The notes beneath the pieces are model-generated. The model was not told the DNA's origin and did no database searches. It saw only the letters and a program-made list of their open reading frames with translations. From contig NC_050470.1 in the NCBI RefSeq assembly GCF_013373865.1, positions 17,115,244-17,179,243 of the forward strand: a DNA stretch of 64,000 nucleotides. Reading direction: 5' to 3'. The stretch comes from Monomorium pharaonis (lineage: Eukaryota; Arthropoda; Insecta; Hymenoptera; Formicidae). The position numbers were made by a program, and so were the translations under genes. This document shows, piece by piece, positions 24,822 to 34,634 of this stretch. Positions within the stretch are counted from its first letter, which is position 1. Each line of letters opens with the position of its first letter.

Positions 24822-24975
24822 CTCGAGAACGGTTGGAGATACGAACTTGGGATAAGCACTAATATTATCAGATGTCTTCGAATTAATTAATTAAATAATT
24901 ATTTAATTAAACCTTGTATCATGTGTATCTCGAGAACGGTTAGAGATACGAACTTGGGATAAGCACTAGTATCAT
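24822..24975. repeat. Direct repeat of about 45 bp
   Basis: TATCTCGAGAACGGTT(G/A)GAGATACGAACTTGGGATAAGCACTA occurs twice, separated by about 60 bp of ATTAATTAA-like sequence. Confidence 0.85.
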
Positions 24976-25002
24976 TGAAACACTTCTGAGAGTCAATGCA
25001 GA

Positions 25003-25210
25003 GTCATTACAACATTTTTGCAAGTAAATGTAATGAATATTAATCTGGAATCATAGTCGAATGACAAAAGAAAAATATCATAACGATAACAAAAGAACGT
25101 CACCGCAAACATATTTATAAGAGAAAACCGAAATTACTTTCTTGCCAACCCAATAGATTAATATTAATTACATTTACTTGCAAAAATATTGTGATGACTC
25201 CGAATCTAAA
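25003..25210. repeat. Inverted repeat, arms of about 45 bp
   Basis: AGTCATTACAACATTTTTGC...TAATGAATATTAATCT is mirrored by AGATTAATATTAATTACATT...TTGTGATGACT. A possible small MITE. Confidence 0.7.
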
Positions 25211-25522
25211 TAACTTACATTAAATATAAACTTTGAATAAAAATTAATTTGATTTTGAATTGCTTGTACTGGTTTTTTTTTCTATTTTGATGTTGATGAT
25301 GAAACGGATGGATAAAATGCTTTATGCTGTGGAAATATCCAACTAGTGTTATTGATGTTGTAGAAGAATTAAATTCAATGAAACAGTTCTCTCTGTACAT
25401 CTTTTTGCATCTCAAAATTTCTTTTGAGATGCAAAAAGAATTATTTTTATAAAAAAATATTCAAAAACAATTCATAATTGGCATACAATTAAGTCCTTTT
25501 TGAACTCTCTGTGCTATCTGGG

Positions 25523-25928
25523 TACTGACAGCAATTTTGAAACATGGCCCAAATGTCATAAAACTAACGTACTTTGTTTTACCTTGATAACGTTAAAAAT
25601 TATACTTTATTATTTTTGCAATTATAAACTAAATAAATAATTATCATTAATAATTAATGTTAAGTTTATAGTTAATTTTGAAATTGACATATAATAATCA
25701 AATAATAACCGGTTAACGTAAAAATTATTCAAAAAGTTCATGTTGTAGGTATTATTACAGAGAATTATAATTAACGTAAGTAATTAGTCACTAATAAAAC
25801 CTTATTAATACGTCATAAAATTGATCAATTACCTGACGTTACTATTACGTCTTAATTTGGTAGCATAACGTTCACAACCTTAAATGACGAATTATTGACG
25901 TCCAGTAGACGACACCTTACTACCTGGG
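25523..25928. mobile_element. TGACGTC-type MITE, relative of the 20254 element
   Basis: AAATGTCATAAAACTAACGTAC near the left and TACTACCTGGG at the right correspond to the 20254 element. A GTGCTATCTGGG terminus of another AGCAC element abuts the left end at 25511-25522. Confidence 0.5.
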
Positions 25929-26308
25929 TTGAGATATGTTACTCTAATAAAAATATTAATTTATAAATGAACCTTTCAAAAAAAGTATTTCTTTACATAT
26001 TGTAGGAGAACATTTTTTACTCGAAAAATCAATGGAGTTTCATAGAAAAAAAAACTATTTTCTATTAAATATCAATTGACGCCCTTGTCATACCTGGGTC
26101 ACAGTAAAAGCGCGCCAAGTGTGTGGTTTTTTTTTAAAGAAACCAATTATAAAATTCAAGGTAATACTTTTGATCATATCTAATTCAACCTAAGTAATAT
26201 ATAAAAAATTCAAGAATATTTTTGATAAATTCAACTCAAGTGATATTTTTTTATAACAAAAAAAATCACAAGACCAGGATAAAACTTTTGATCAATTTCA
26301 ACCTAAGT
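25929..26308. other. AT-rich DNA, nothing recognised
   Basis: No gene or defined repeat boundary is visible. Confidence 0.5.
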
Positions 26309-27312
26309 AATAAACATTCCTAAAATGGTATAACTTTGATTATTAAAGTAACAATTATTGTAAATAAAAAATTATTGTATTCACACACACAAATTATTTT
26401 TCTACAAATTTATTTTTCTACAAAAATAATGATATGCAAATATTTTGCGCCAATTAAGAATAAACACTACGAAATGAGAATATTAAGTTTTTTCACTGCA
26501 CTATAAAAATAATGTTATAAAAAGATATGCGCTTATCTATAAAAATAAGTATTTATTTTTTGGCTAGCATTCATAGTTTGATTACAAATTACAAATTAAA
26601 TTACAAATATTATAAATAAATATTTCAATACAAATAAATATTTTACTACAAAAACTTGGCGCCGCTAAAGCGAATAATTTGTTTTAATACAAAATCTTAC
26701 AAACTTTCTTACAAACTAAAATTTATATATTAAAATATTATATAATATATATTATTTTAATATATAAATTATTTTGTAAAAATAATACGTAAAACAATAT
26801 ACATTCATGCATATGAGAAAGAGAGAGAAAGCGGCGCCAAATTTTTGTAGTAAAATATTTATTTGTATTAAAATATTTATTTGTAATATTTGTAATTTAA
26901 TTTGTAATTTGTAATCCAACTATGAATGCCAGCCAAAGAATAAACATCTATTTTTATAGATTAATGCATATCTCATCATATCATTATATTTGTAGAGAAA
27001 AAACTTGATCTCATTTTGTAGTGTTTATTCTTAATTGGCGCAAAATATTTACATATCATTATTTTTGTAGAAAAATTAGTAAGAATGCCGAATAGAGGAC
27101 CCAGCTCCAATGACCTTTATTTTAACATATGTTGTTAAGGTCACCCTCCTGAGTGACCTTCATAACACATGTCAAGGTTAAGGTCATCGGGCTTCCCTGA
27201 TTAAAATATTTACCAAAAAATTAATTTGTGTGTGTGAATACAATAATTTTTTATCTAAAATAATTGTTATTTTAATAATTAAAGTTATATCATTTTAAAA
27301 ATGTATATTACT
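26309..27312. mobile_element. Foldback element, arms of about 350 bp, split by an insertion
   Basis: The left arm 26309-26670 and right arm 26828-27312 are imperfect reverse complements; landmarks are TTGGCGCCGC and CGGCGCCAA next to the 160-bp spacer, and TTTTGCGCCAATTAAGAATAAACACTA with its complement. The right arm is interrupted at about 27080-27215 by the TCAAGGTCA repeat, after which the pairing resumes. No coding sequence is present. Confidence 0.8.
27080..27215. repeat. TCAAGGTCA repeat inserted in a foldback arm
   Basis: The segment starts GAATGCCGAATAGAGGACCC and ends near TTCCCTGATTAAAATATT, with two inverted half-site units at 27111-27146 and 27154-27186. Its absence from the matching left arm shows it arrived as a discrete insertion and defines its limits. 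Confidence 0.65.
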
Positions 27313-27313
27313 T

Positions 27314-28502
27314 CCCAGACAGCACACAACATCTAATGGACGTCCGATTTTGGTCTTTATTTTGTCCAAACCTCCAAATACAAATGTTTCAAAAACGTAC
27401 ATTATTGGACGTTCAAAATACATTCATATTTGGACGTTTTAAAGATGTTCATTTTAAGTATTTTTGAAAAAAAATTCTTGCCTAAAAAAATTTTGTGTAA
27501 AATAATTGTCAATTTTTTTTGACATGTAATAGAAATAATAGCATGTATAAAAAAACATGTTCTTGAGAATTAGTTTAAATCGGTTCAAATCTTCACAAGT
27601 TCACTTCAGCTAGATTATCTCATCTCTCTATTGCCTCGATAGAGCGAGATAAAGGATAAATGCACCTCGTTTTGATGTCTGCTTTTTTTTATTTTCTGTC
27701 TCCTTCAAGATCATGGAGAAGAGTGATAGCCCAGACAACACAATAATTAAAAAAAAATTTAATAATTTTGTTTTTAAAAAATAATTTTATTTTGAAGAAT
27801 ATTTTTGTTTTATTTGTTACGTCTAGGGGACTTAACATTTTTCCCTATCGTTAACCCTTCTAAGAAAATAGTTAAGTAAGAGAAATCGTATTCTCCAGTT
27901 GATAATAACAAAAATGTTTGCATAGGATTGCTCTATTGTCACGCGCAAGTTTGTGAGATATAGCGACAATTTAAAATATTATTTTCAAGCAACGATAAAT
28001 ACATAAATCAATACAGCCATCAAACGAGGGCTCCAGTTTTCCATCCATAAACAATTTCTAAAAACGACTGTCAGATATGATTCAATTCCTTCTGAATCTA
28101 AGGCAATGTTGAATTTAGAATAAGAAGTATTGTAACAGCTATCTTTATTACCGGACCACGCTCAAACAATACCTTAGATCGGTACCTAACGTAAAGATAA
28201 AAAAAAAAGGAAATACTGAAACTTGAAAAAAAAAATAGTAAAACTTATCGGACAAGAGATCTTTGGAACTATAAAACTTATCATTCAAACAAAAACGCGG
28301 TTCACGTTTTTCTAACAACCGAAGGTACAACTCCCTACAAATAATTTACAGACAAACATAAATTTCCTTTTTTTTATTGGCTGTTCCTTAGATAAAAAAA
28401 TAAAAATTGTAAACCTCCCACCCCTATACTCAAAACCCAAAATAAATCGGATGGAGATGAAAAGGATGAACCAATAATTGTCATACAGATAAAGTAATAA
28501 TT
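27314..28502. other. AGCAC-terminus fragment and unassigned DNA
   Basis: A left terminus CCCAGACAGCACAC at 27314 is followed by AATGGACGTCC-type repeats. A similar start, CCCAGACAACAC, lies at 27730. No matching right ends were found. The remainder has no recognised gene. Confidence 0.4.
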
Positions 28503-28871
28503 TTGCTAGGTTTCAATAGACGAGTTCAGAATTTGATAGCGTTGGAAGGGTTTACCAATCCCAAAACTAGAAAATCGCTGGTCTCACTACATCACGATCC
28601 TCCCTTTCGGAAATCTAATATAAAAACTGCGATCCGAAAGATCGCAACAACAACAACTTTACTTTTGTTTGAGTGCGAGTCAGAATACGTTCCGTTGAGT
28701 TCACAAGTCAGAGCCAGTTTGCGCTATTTTTTTGGGAGTGTCCAATCTTATCCGCTTCAGTGTCCAAGGCTAACCGTATATTTGGACTTCGACATCAAAT
28801 TCCCAATTTTTGGGATAGCATCAATTTGACGAAGTGTCTTAGTGATTATTGGTGAAGTGAATCTCAAGAGT

Positions 28872-28996
28872 TTCACCCAATCCTGAGCCTGACTGTTTCG
28901 CTTTACGCTAAGGCTGATTACTTCGCCCTACGCCGAGGCTGACTACTTCACCCAACGCCGAGCCTGATTGCTTGACCAAACGCCGGGCCTGACCAT
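28872..28996 (+). repeat. 25-bp tandem repeat, five copies
   Basis: Five consecutive 25-bp units follow the pattern TTC(A/G)CCCnACGCCGAGCCTGA plus four bases. The first and last are the most diverged. The array lies about 135 bp upstream of the ORF at 29132. Confidence 0.9.
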
Positions 28997-29131
28997 TAAA
29001 TTTTAGTCAAAGCTAACCCAAAGATCCCGACCGAATTGCCACAACTCCAAAGAAAACCAACAAGTAGTAAGTCTGAGTAGTTAAACTTTCATTTCGAGTT
29101 CCCCATTGTCTTAACTCTAAATTAAATTATA

Positions 29132-29718
29132 GTGAATAACCAACCCATTCGCAAAGTCAATCGGTCCAACCAAAGACGGAATCGTCGGAAAAAGGCCAAG
29201 CAGGCACAGCTTCTCTTAGATTTAAACTCACTGCGACTTACCACATACTTACACGAACTTGAGAATCCTGCGTGCGATTCTCGAGTTCTCACACACTTAC
29301 ACGAAGCAGTATGCGAATCTCGAGTCCCCCCCCCCCTCATCTTTTTCCATTGTACTTTCGGATTAGTTCCCCCGAACTTGAAGAGGTACTCCCCCCACCT
29401 TCACCCACACCTTCCATCGAAATCCTAGCCGAGTTCCCCCCTCTTCCGCATAGACCCCGTTATTACCATTTTGACGGTACTCAGGAATCTTTGATTAATT
29501 TGATTGCACAATTTCCCATGAAGATTGACCCCTTTCTCCAACGTTATCGCGATCTCACTATAAACCCGGAAGTGTTACTAGATATCTTACCCGCACTCGC
29601 TCCCACAGATCCAATCCTCGTTTTCACCACTCACTACCACAATCCTTTTGCCGTCCCCACCGACTTCTTTTATAATTTCTTTCCCCTTTCCACTGCCATG
29701 CTTGAAGAACTAGATTAA
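29132..29718 (+). pseudogene. Unrecognised ORF, likely frameshifted at an 11-C run
   Basis: The first frame starts at 29132 (start codon not ATG) with a basic Arg/Lys-rich stretch and continues past a C11 run at 29326-29336. The second frame, open through 29718, takes over at the same run and is rich in Pro, Leu and Phe, ending STAMLEELD. The best reading is one protein of about 195 residues whose frame was broken by a slip in the C run, or a sequencing error there. Just before the run a duplicated segment encodes two similar copies of HLHE...CxSRV. I recognise no family. The 25-bp array upstream and polyadenylation-like AATAAA downstream fit a TE-encoded or orphan gene. TE origin is an inference. 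Confidence 0.4.
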
Positions 29719-30349
29719 AACAATTAAATTTTTGCCGTCCAACGTCGCTCGAATTATGTTACTTCCTATCAAACTATTGTTAATCTACCCTAGATTAATA
29801 GCATGTATATACGCAATCTCATTGTCAAAAACAGAATTTAGTATTTAATTGTATAGACTCAGATATTTGCTGAAATTTATTTGTAAACTTTATTGTAAAT
29901 TTTATTATCTTATGACTAATATTATTAAATATAAATATGTTGTTAAGTTTCAAATAGGGTGTTTATTATTTATCTAAATTAATAAACGACCTGTATTCCA
30001 TTCCCAATCAAAGTAAGCACCTAGTCCAGTCCCAAGTTAAAGTAATTAAATTCGCTGACTCGAAATTTGAACCTACGGGGGCACGACCTGAAAACGGGTT
30101 ATAACGAGCGTATCGGCACGAGCGTTGATCCGCATTTTCACGTCATAAAAGTGCGTCCGACCGAGACATCTACCCTCAGTTTATTGTGTGCCTACAGAAC
30201 ATTTTAAAATTGTTACGTCTTTCCATGCTTTACCTACGTTCGTTTCCCAAATTCTCTCTATTACACAAAAAAAGTCAAATTTACTAAGGTTGGACGTCTA
30301 ACATTAAAAAAATAATTTTTTTCTAAAGAATATATATTTGGTTTAACCG
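29719..30349. other. Unassigned sequence
   Basis: AT-rich to 29960, then GC-richer at 30040-30190 with no recognised feature. A possible untranslated or long-terminal-repeat part of the element that carries the 29132 ORF. Confidence 0.3.
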
Positions 30350-30455
30350 TTTCTGAGATCTGATAATCTCGGGTGCTCGCAAGTCGCGTACTCGCGTGAA
30401 GAACACGGTCGATCTCGCGCTGCACTTTCACTTGGAACGAGCCACTACCGTGTAT
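30350..30455. repeat. Inverted copy of the 24475-24610 repeat
   Basis: Reverse complement of 24475-24600 with a few differences, for example CTCGGGTGCTCGCAAGTCGC and CACTACCGTGT. Confidence 0.75.
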
Positions 30456-31132
30456 CCAACGTATTCCTTCAACGGCTGTCGAACAGACACTGACACTTTC
30501 CTCTTTTGGGCAAGCGTCTTTATCTGTAATAGATATCTGAAATTGATTTTAGATGGCATTACAAGTTTACGTTTTCAAGCGTCCCAAAAGATAACTTATT
30601 AATAAGTCATCAGTCCGAGTCACGCACACACACATAATAACCCAGTATGATAGCCTTACGGTTAAAAGCTCATAAAGTATTACATTAGGATACGATTTGT
30701 CACTTAGAGGATTGCTCGCTAACGCGATTACTGTTGTTGAAAAGTGGAACGCACTGGTCGAGTTTTGCGACACTGTACAGAGATGTAAAGATGAAGCAAA
30801 AAGAAATAGACAAAGTAAAGAAAGAAACAGACCGCCATAAAAGGTCCAGTACACAAAACTGACAGGTATTTGAAGTATAATATATTTAGAATGTATCTAG
30901 ATTATTTGAAAAGACGAGGTACACGCAGTCAATTTAACTGCAACCAATTAACGGAAAATATATCGCAGGGGAGCACGCGTGTTATTCTCTGATAACAGCG
31001 CATGCCTGGAGATTGGTGCTCCTCCGATCCCGAACCAGAAATGCAGAATAAGATGAAACTACGGGTGTCACTCGTTATGCGGGTATCACCCGTATTATTA
31101 CTTGTACAATTACTGTATCTTATATGTAGTAA
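30456..31132. other. Single-copy-looking sequence, no gene recognised
   Basis: Composition is more balanced than the flanks. A minus-strand frame at 30854-30567 has a hydrophobic start but begins at GTG and lacks other support. Confidence 0.35.
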
Positions 31133-31136
31133 TTAA

Positions 31137-31700
31137 GGGGATCCCAGAGTGACAGAGTTACCGACTTTGGGGAACTTGGATTTTTGAATTGGAGTAACAG
31201 AATGCAAAATCCTTTTACAGGATTAAAGTACGCACAAAAATGAAGGGGACGACATACGATTTGTTCTGATAAATAAAAAAAAATTGTTATTTATTAGTCA
31301 CCTAACGACAATATTTGCTTCATACAAAAAATCTATAGTTTATATGTATAAAATAATCACGTCGCCCCCTAGAAAAAACTCTCAGGAATAATATCGTGCA
31401 ATTAAAAATAAGATTAGAATCCCCCCAAAAAAATTCGCATTTCGCAAATTGGAAAATGAAAAAACGAAAATTTGGGTTATGTATACGTAAAAAGTCGATA
31501 AGTAGAGCAATATGAGAAAAAAATTTTTCTTTTTCAATATAAAATCCAATTTATAGATTAATATTAATATGTGTACTTTAATTCTGAAAAAGGATTTCTA
31601 AATCTATATAAGAAATACATATGAAATCTCATTAATGATGTGCACGAATGACTCTATATTATCGACCTCGATCAAATTTCAAAGGCACTCCTGGATCCCT
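31137..31700. mobile_element. TTAA-flanked element, solo (uninterrupted) copy
   Basis: 564 bp between TTAA at 31133-31136 and 31701-31704, ends GGGGATCCCAGAGTG and CACTCCTGGATCC. It is the reverse-orientation relative of 20466-23284 and lacks both insertions found there. Target TTAA suggests piggyBac-type mobilisation. No reading frame of note. Confidence 0.85.
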
Positions 31701-31704
31701 TTAA

Positions 31705-33399
31705 GGACATAATAAGTAAACTAGATTTAGTTGTAAGATATTTAGATTAAATAGTAAGTAATCTGCAAGATGCGTTTATTGTAAATATTGTAAATAGGAA
31801 TACCCGTAAGGCGGTAAAGGGAGCAATCCCCCGTAGATGTACGAGATCTCCCACCGAAGGAATAGCTAGCGTTAATACCGGGGAGGGGAGGATCTCTAGG
31901 CGTCTGATGGTAGGTTAAAGCCGAATAGGGAGTGGATTTTATTGAGGTCATTTGGACAGAATCTATTACGATATGTTCACAAGAAATTCTATACTAACCG
32001 GATGTGCGGGCACCCGGTTGTCTTTGGCCTCCTGGAGTTACAACTGCGGTTATTTCTTCAGAATGGTCTGCACAAAGATTACCCACTTCCTCGCAAACAA
32101 AAAAAGTATCACATCAACTTGACAAGTCAGAATGTATAAATAAATAGCAGCCACACAAAATAAAAAAATTGGTAAAGTTAAGAAAGCCTAAACGGTCGGC
32201 AACTAGATCTTGGTGCTAATTATTTTTTTAAATATATCAGCCCGTCAACGCCCAAGCGGATGCATTTTTAACATAATTTTTAGGGACTTTATTTCCAACG
32301 TTAAAGGTCTATAAAAAATTTGAAAAGTATTATTTCTCACGTAAAATTTTACACTCTTTTAGAATCTATTATTAAAATTTGTGTAAAATAAAGTCCAAAA
32401 AAGTTAGGGCGACTTCTAAGTAAACAAATGCGAAAAAATCGCAAAAACTTTTCTATCAATATTTTTTCCACATCGAAATAGTATGAAACTTTAACTCTTT
32501 TTGCAATCATCAGTGCACAAAATAATTGTACTTTAAGGATATATTTTTCAAATTTGTTAAAATTGTCATTTTTATTGAAAAATGGCGGGTAAACCGCAAA
32601 AATTTATGAATTGTCATATTTTTTCCACAATAATTCATAAATTTCAGATAACTAACAACTTATTACCACTATGGAAATATCACTACGAAAATAATGGAAC
32701 TGAAAATTTTTTTAATTTGAAATGACGGATATAGTGCACAAAATTAATTAATAATGAACCAATTTATTTCCATTTGAGTATCTGGGGGTTTTTAGGATCG
32801 TTAGTTAACGTATCGTTAAATCTGGAATCTAAATTTAAAAATTAAAAATGGTAGACCCAATTTGTTGGATTAAGTTTTTGAAAAGTGGGAGCTAATTTAT
32901 TTCAATTTGAGTATCTGCGAGTTTTGAGATCGCTGATTATGAATTCTATATAAAGAAATTTAGAGTAATGGATACAAATGGCGACCAAAGTTGAAATTTT
33001 GAAAAGAAAGATTGATTCATTTAGAAATTTAGAAATTTAAGGTTTTAATGATTGCTAATTATAAATTTAAAGTAAAAAAATGTAGCTTGAACAAATCAAT
33101 ACTGTAATATTGCAAAGTTATTGCTTTACAATGTTATTGTATGAAAAGAAGAAACACAGTTTTTTTTCTGAGTGACAAAGAAAGTTTGCAGATTTTACAA
33201 ATCTACTTAAAAAAAAAAGCCTATGTTTTATATGGTTTCATGGTTCCTTCCAATGGTTATGAATATTTGTATATTATATGTACATACAACTACACAACGA
33301 AGTATATCGGTTCAAGGAAACAATCGGGATAAATCGTACACTCTCGGACCTCCTCTAATATGCTTCTGCTACCTCTATTGAGAGCCGTCGCGTAGGATG
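31705..33399. other. Unassigned; GC-richer block 31790-32110, then direct repeats
   Basis: 31790-32110 is GC-richer (for example GGGAGCAATCCCCCGTAGATG) and may be the 3' end of an unidentified retroelement. Around 32757-32810 and 32892-32945 a segment with TTTGAGTATCTG and a GATCG core is directly repeated; similar sequence lies near 62690-62850. Confidence 0.35.
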
Positions 33400-33808
33400 T
33401 GATCAAAGCGCTCGACATTCCCGAATAAGACATTCTAAGAGAAACATAGTCCATAAGAAGCGCTCCAGATGAGTCAAGAGTTTTTCAACAAAGGGAGACA
33501 AAACACAATCTGTAAACTGATTCATCAATTATCTGTTTATCCGCCAGTACAAACGTCACCCATCATAAGCAAAGAGAGAATTATGCAGTATTGCGTTTAT
33601 CGAGAAGAACTCTGGGAACTGAACACATGCACATTCTGGGAATTATTTGGCAACCAACATTGGATATTATTCGTTTTGAGCATACGATAACAAAGCGCAA
33701 TATACTATCAGAGATCTCAAGACTGTTTGATCCGTTGGGCTTCATAGCGATCGGTAATCATTGTCCCGAAAATAATATTACAAGAAATTTAGCAATTAAA
33801 GACGCATT
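33400..33808 (+). pseudogene. BEL/Pao polymerase, C-terminal reverse-transcriptase part
   Basis: Frames after about 33600 encode HILGIIWQP followed by TKRNILSEISRLFDPLGF, a signature of BEL/Pao pol downstream of the RT catalytic core. Upstream frames to about 33400 are degraded. The catalytic YxDD part is absent. The segment ends at 33808, where a MITE is inserted, and the gene resumes at 34635. Confidence 0.85.
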
Positions 33809-34634
33809 CCCTGATAGCATAGAAAAGATTCTGCAATGTTGCAGATACATAACACTGAAATCTTGAAACTATTACAGTTACGTTACGTTATGTAATGTTT
33901 TTGCAAGGTTGTAGCAATGTCGAAATATCTGCTTTGGTCCGTAAGAACGTTTCTGAAATATTACGGGAATATGACTATCCCAGGTAGTAAAAATTGCCGT
34001 TATTATGACGTTTTAAAAAATATTTTGGGTACATGTCCTATATATGCAGCACTTCTATTGTGAAAATATTGAAATAACATAATTATAATGTAAAAAAAAT
34101 AAATTTACGTTGTTTCTCAACAAGCATCATTATCCCCACCACACTATAGTCACATCTGGCGTTGCTTAACTTCTGCGGTCACCCATTCAACTCTGAACCG
34201 CCGTCGACGTTGCTTAACTTCGAAGATCGTACGCAACCTAGCACTTCGCGATGATCCATGAACACTTGATGCTCATGAATACATATTTATTATAGATCAG
34301 TTCAATAAATGTCAGAAACATGAACTGTATAGTTAAATAATATTTATTAATAAATATAAATACGTATGTATAAATATAAATGTACAGTTTTTTTACTGAT
34401 TTTTACAAAATATCATATAAAAGGTTTCAGAAATTTTGTATTTGTAATATTACAAAATACTCTTCATTGCAGGTACATTTAAAATGTAAAGTTTCAATCA
34501 AGACGATTACAGAAATGTTGCAAATGTAATGTTTAAAAAAAAGGTAGTCTCAGAAATATTACAAATGTGATGATACACAATTGAAACATTGAAACGTCTC
34601 TGCAACATAACTGAAACTCTTTGTGCTATCAGGG
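33809..34634. mobile_element. AGCAC-terminus MITE with TT duplication, inside BEL/Pao pol
   Basis: Ends CCCTGATAGCAT and TGTGCTATCAGGG form an inverted repeat that continues as TTCTGCAATGTTGCAGA / TCTCTGCAACAT. TT flanks both sides (33807-33808, 34635-34636). It carries a 5S-like segment at 34150-34290. A longer copy lies at 51635-52846. Confidence 0.8.
34150..34290 (-). repeat. 5S-rRNA-like SINE segment, copy 2 (best preserved)
   Basis: The minus strand reads TACGATCTTCGAAGTTAAGC, then GGCGGTTCAGAG and TTGAATGGGTGACCGC. These match the 5S rRNA internal promoter boxes A and C at normal spacing. The body before the A box is only weakly 5S-like. Copies 1 and 3 share it, so the family predates its decay. 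Confidence 0.75.

Noticed and set aside
27580..27600. GGTTCAAATC resembling a tRNA B box
   Set aside because: No A box, no cloverleaf and no acceptor stem can be formed around it.
30567..30854. Minus-strand 95-codon frame with a hydrophobic, signal-peptide-like start
   Set aside because: It starts at GTG, not ATG, and shows no domain or splice support; the hydrophobic bias follows from T-rich sequence.
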